From NCBI GenBank assembly GCA_031283505.1, contig JAITBO010000209.1:1-7144 (forward strand): DNA of 7,144 nucleotides, read 5' to 3'. How positions within the stretch are numbered: the first letter of the stretch is position 1; every line of letters starts with the position of its first letter. A program made the position numbers and the translations under genes. Shown one piece after another: positions 6,277 to 7,144 of the stretch. The notes beneath the pieces are model-generated. The model was not told the DNA's origin. It made no database searches and worked only from the letters and a program-made list of their open reading frames with translations. Source of the stretch: Treponema sp. (GTDB lineage Bacteria > Spirochaetota > Spirochaetia > Treponematales > Breznakiellaceae).

Positions 6277-6301
6277 AAAAGGATTTCCGCTTCTATCCCT
6301 T
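6277..6301 (-). terminator. Minus-strand Rho-independent terminator-like hairpin
   Basis: Read on the minus strand, AAGGGAT (6301-6295) pairs with ATCCTT (one bulge) around the loop AGAAGCGGAA, and the right arm ends in TTTT. The hairpin sequence AGGGATAGAAGCGGAAATCC resembles one I recall as recurrent between bacterial genes; this recollection is unverified. It could end transcripts from the Rpn gene or from a small RNA upstream of it. Confidence 0.4.
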
Positions 6302-6506
6302 GCGCGTCCCCTGTGTTTTGGGGAACCCGCATGGGGAAAAACCCTTTCCAGCTTTCCCGGAATCTTCCCCGGGAGTTTTCGCGTACCGGCGGAAAAGGGG
6401 TACTCAAATTCGCAAAGATACCAGCCTCTTCGAGGTTTGCCCTTTGCGGGAAGCGGTTTGGTCCGCGGCTGTTTAACATTCCGCGGGGATCAGAAGTCCC
6501 TATCGG

Positions 6507-6515
6507 CCCCCCCCC
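6507..6515. repeat. Run of nine C (poly-G on the minus strand)
   Basis: Bases 6507-6515 are nine consecutive C, preceded by GG and followed by GG. Homopolymer tracts of this length are prone to slippage, and poly-G tracts near genes vary in length in some treponemes. It lies 35 bases beyond the Rpn stop codon, outside any gene I trust. Confidence 0.95.
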
Positions 6516-6550
6516 GGATAAGCTGTATCCGCTCCATAAAGTCATCACCA

Positions 6551-7144
6551 TCACAATGCCGCTATATCTTCGACGGAAAGCCCGGTATCCTCCGCAATTT
6601 GCTCAATGGGTGCCCCGCGTTTTTTCATTTGAGCGGCGACTTTCTCTATGCCTTCCTGTATGCCTTCCCGCCTGGCGTGGTTGAGTCCGCTGGTCCAGTC
6701 CGATAGCGCCATTTCCCTCATTTGATATATACGCAATGCCTCTTTGTCGCTTGATACATATTCCATCTTCTTTTCCGCTTTCTGTATCCCCATGTCCATG
6801 TTGATTACCTCCTCCACCAGGCTTTTCGGGCTGTCACGGTCAAACCACGTCAGCCACCGGTGCAGCGCATCGTTCCGTATGTCCCTTTCCCCTACCCGCC
6901 GGAACTTTACCATATCTATAAAGTGGATTTCCAAGGCTTCCGTCAATATAACTTCACGGTGTCTGTCTTCCCGTATATGAAAACTTGTATAAAACTCAGA
7001 AATCTGCGGCAAAAATTCGTAATTTACTATGTTTATCGCTATCACATCCGGTGTTTCCCGGTAATCCTGCCCCGCTTCCATACTCCGCGAAAACTCACGG
7101 CTCCAGTAAAACAGACTCCGCCGGTCCATGTTCCCCAGATTGCG
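6551..7144 (-). CDS. Rpn-family PD-(D/E)XK nuclease 'transposase', C-terminal part
   Basis: The minus-strand frame is open from the right edge to TGA at 6553-6551, about 197 residues. An ATG at 7129 exists, but the frame continues upstream (RNLGN before MDRR), and the sequence matches the middle and end of the family, so the gene almost certainly starts outside. Recognisable parts are 'RRSLFYWSREF', 'QDYRETPDVIAINIVNYEFLP', 'FHIREDRH', 'LTEALEIHFIDMVKF', and a C-terminal helical region with 'GIQEGIEKVAAQMKKRG' ending in GLSVEDI. These fit proteins annotated as PD-(D/E)XK nuclease family transposase or Rpn, typically about 290-300 residues. The catalytic Asp and Glu-x-Lys residues belong to the N-terminal part, which is not seen. 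Rpn proteins promote RecA-independent recombination in E. coli and are often multicopy. It converges with the operon, 343 bases away. Confidence 0.85.
   Translation of the reverse strand, partial: RNLGNMDRRSLFYWSREFSRSMEAGQDYRETPDVIAINIVNYEFLPQISEFYTSFHIREDRHREVILTEALEIHFIDMVKFRRVGERDIRNDALHRWLTWFDRDSPKSLVEEVINMDMGIQKAEKKMEYVSSDKEALRIYQMREMALSDWTSGLNHARREGIQEGIEKVAAQMKKRGAPIEQIAEDTGLSVEDIAAL

Larger units (their letters stand above)
6277..6535 (-). ncRNA. Hairpin-rich block, candidate minus-strand structured RNA
   Basis: No frame here gives a credible protein, yet inverted repeats are dense: CGGATA/TATCCG (6515-6520/6526-6531); CCGCGG at 6463 and 6481; CGCAAAG/CTTTGCG (6411-6417/6442-6448) enclosing CCTC-TTC-GAGG (6425-6435); TCCCGG/CCGGGA (6355-6360/6369-6374); TCCCC/GGGGA (6307-6311/6320-6324); and the terminator-like hairpin at 6277-6301. 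The directional T-run of the last one points to transcription on the minus strand. It may be an intergenic small RNA or a structured 3' region of the Rpn message. GC-rich DNA makes short stems common by chance, so confidence is low. Confidence 0.25.

Noticed and set aside
6432..6480. Possible third copy of the intergenic repeat (shared AAGCGGTTT and a GTTTAAC end)
   Set aside because: The similarity to 378-411 is limited to a few short words, and the diagnostic TCGTCCGGGAC block is missing.
6093..6554. 153-residue minus-strand frame whose ATG overlaps the Rpn stop codon
   Set aside because: The TGATG overlap hints at coupling, but the protein is Arg/Pro/Ser-rich, has no recognisable motif, and its second half runs antisense through the DUF6672-like gene.
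6161..6706. 181-residue plus-strand frame over the operon end and Rpn antisense
   Set aside because: It begins inside the DUF6672-like gene in another frame, carries no recognisable motif, and continues antisense through the well-supported Rpn gene.
1..7144. CRISPR array, tRNA, rRNA or known riboswitch
   Set aside because: No regularly spaced repeats, no tRNA-like cloverleaf or CCA-ended pattern, no rRNA sequence and no riboswitch consensus that I can recognise were seen on either strand.

Overview
The window looks like the chromosome of a GC-rich, host-associated treponeme-type spirochaete (Treponema/Leadbettera/Breznakiella-like). This is inferred from the overall style of the proteins, the 'VFAGGGK' end of the signal peptide, the pairing of a DUF3798 protein with a DUF6672-like protein, and an Rpn-type PD-(D/E)XK protein. 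The exact species cannot be read from the sequence.

Layout. Bases 1-180 are the tail of a phage-type baseplate J gene that runs in from the left and ends abruptly where a repeat begins. Bases 181-322 form a small MITE-like element with imperfect 19-bp inverted ends and internal hairpins. Bases 324-411 hold an intergenic repeat with a terminator-like hairpin. Bases 412-476 show nothing recognisable. A probable promoter (477-506) and a strong ribosome binding site lead into the main operon.

The operon (545-6207, + strand) has five genes: a secreted DUF3798 binding protein, a double-domain ABC ATPase of the RbsA/MglA type, two paralogous RbsC-type permeases, and a small single-span membrane protein of the DUF6672 type. 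Genes 2/3 and 3/4 overlap by ATGA, and gene 5 follows 11 bases after gene 4. Gene 1 is separated from gene 2 by 116 bases that carry a second copy of the intergenic repeat. Together the genes should make an ABC importer of the sugar/nucleoside (CUT2/Bmp-like) architecture with an unusual binding protein and an extra membrane subunit. The substrate is unknown.

Bases 6208-6550 contain no gene I trust. They hold a perfect hairpin just after the operon, a possible start of a disrupted gene with an alanine-racemase-like N-terminal pattern, a hairpin-rich block that may encode a minus-strand structured RNA ending in a terminator, and a run of nine C. From 6551 to the right edge, on the minus strand, lies the C-terminal part of an Rpn/PD-(D/E)XK nuclease-family 'transposase' whose N-terminal catalytic part is outside the window.

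The likely previously undescribed system is the DUF3798/DUF6672 transporter cassette. The flanking repeats, the phage remnant and the Rpn gene show that it sits in a plastic part of the genome.
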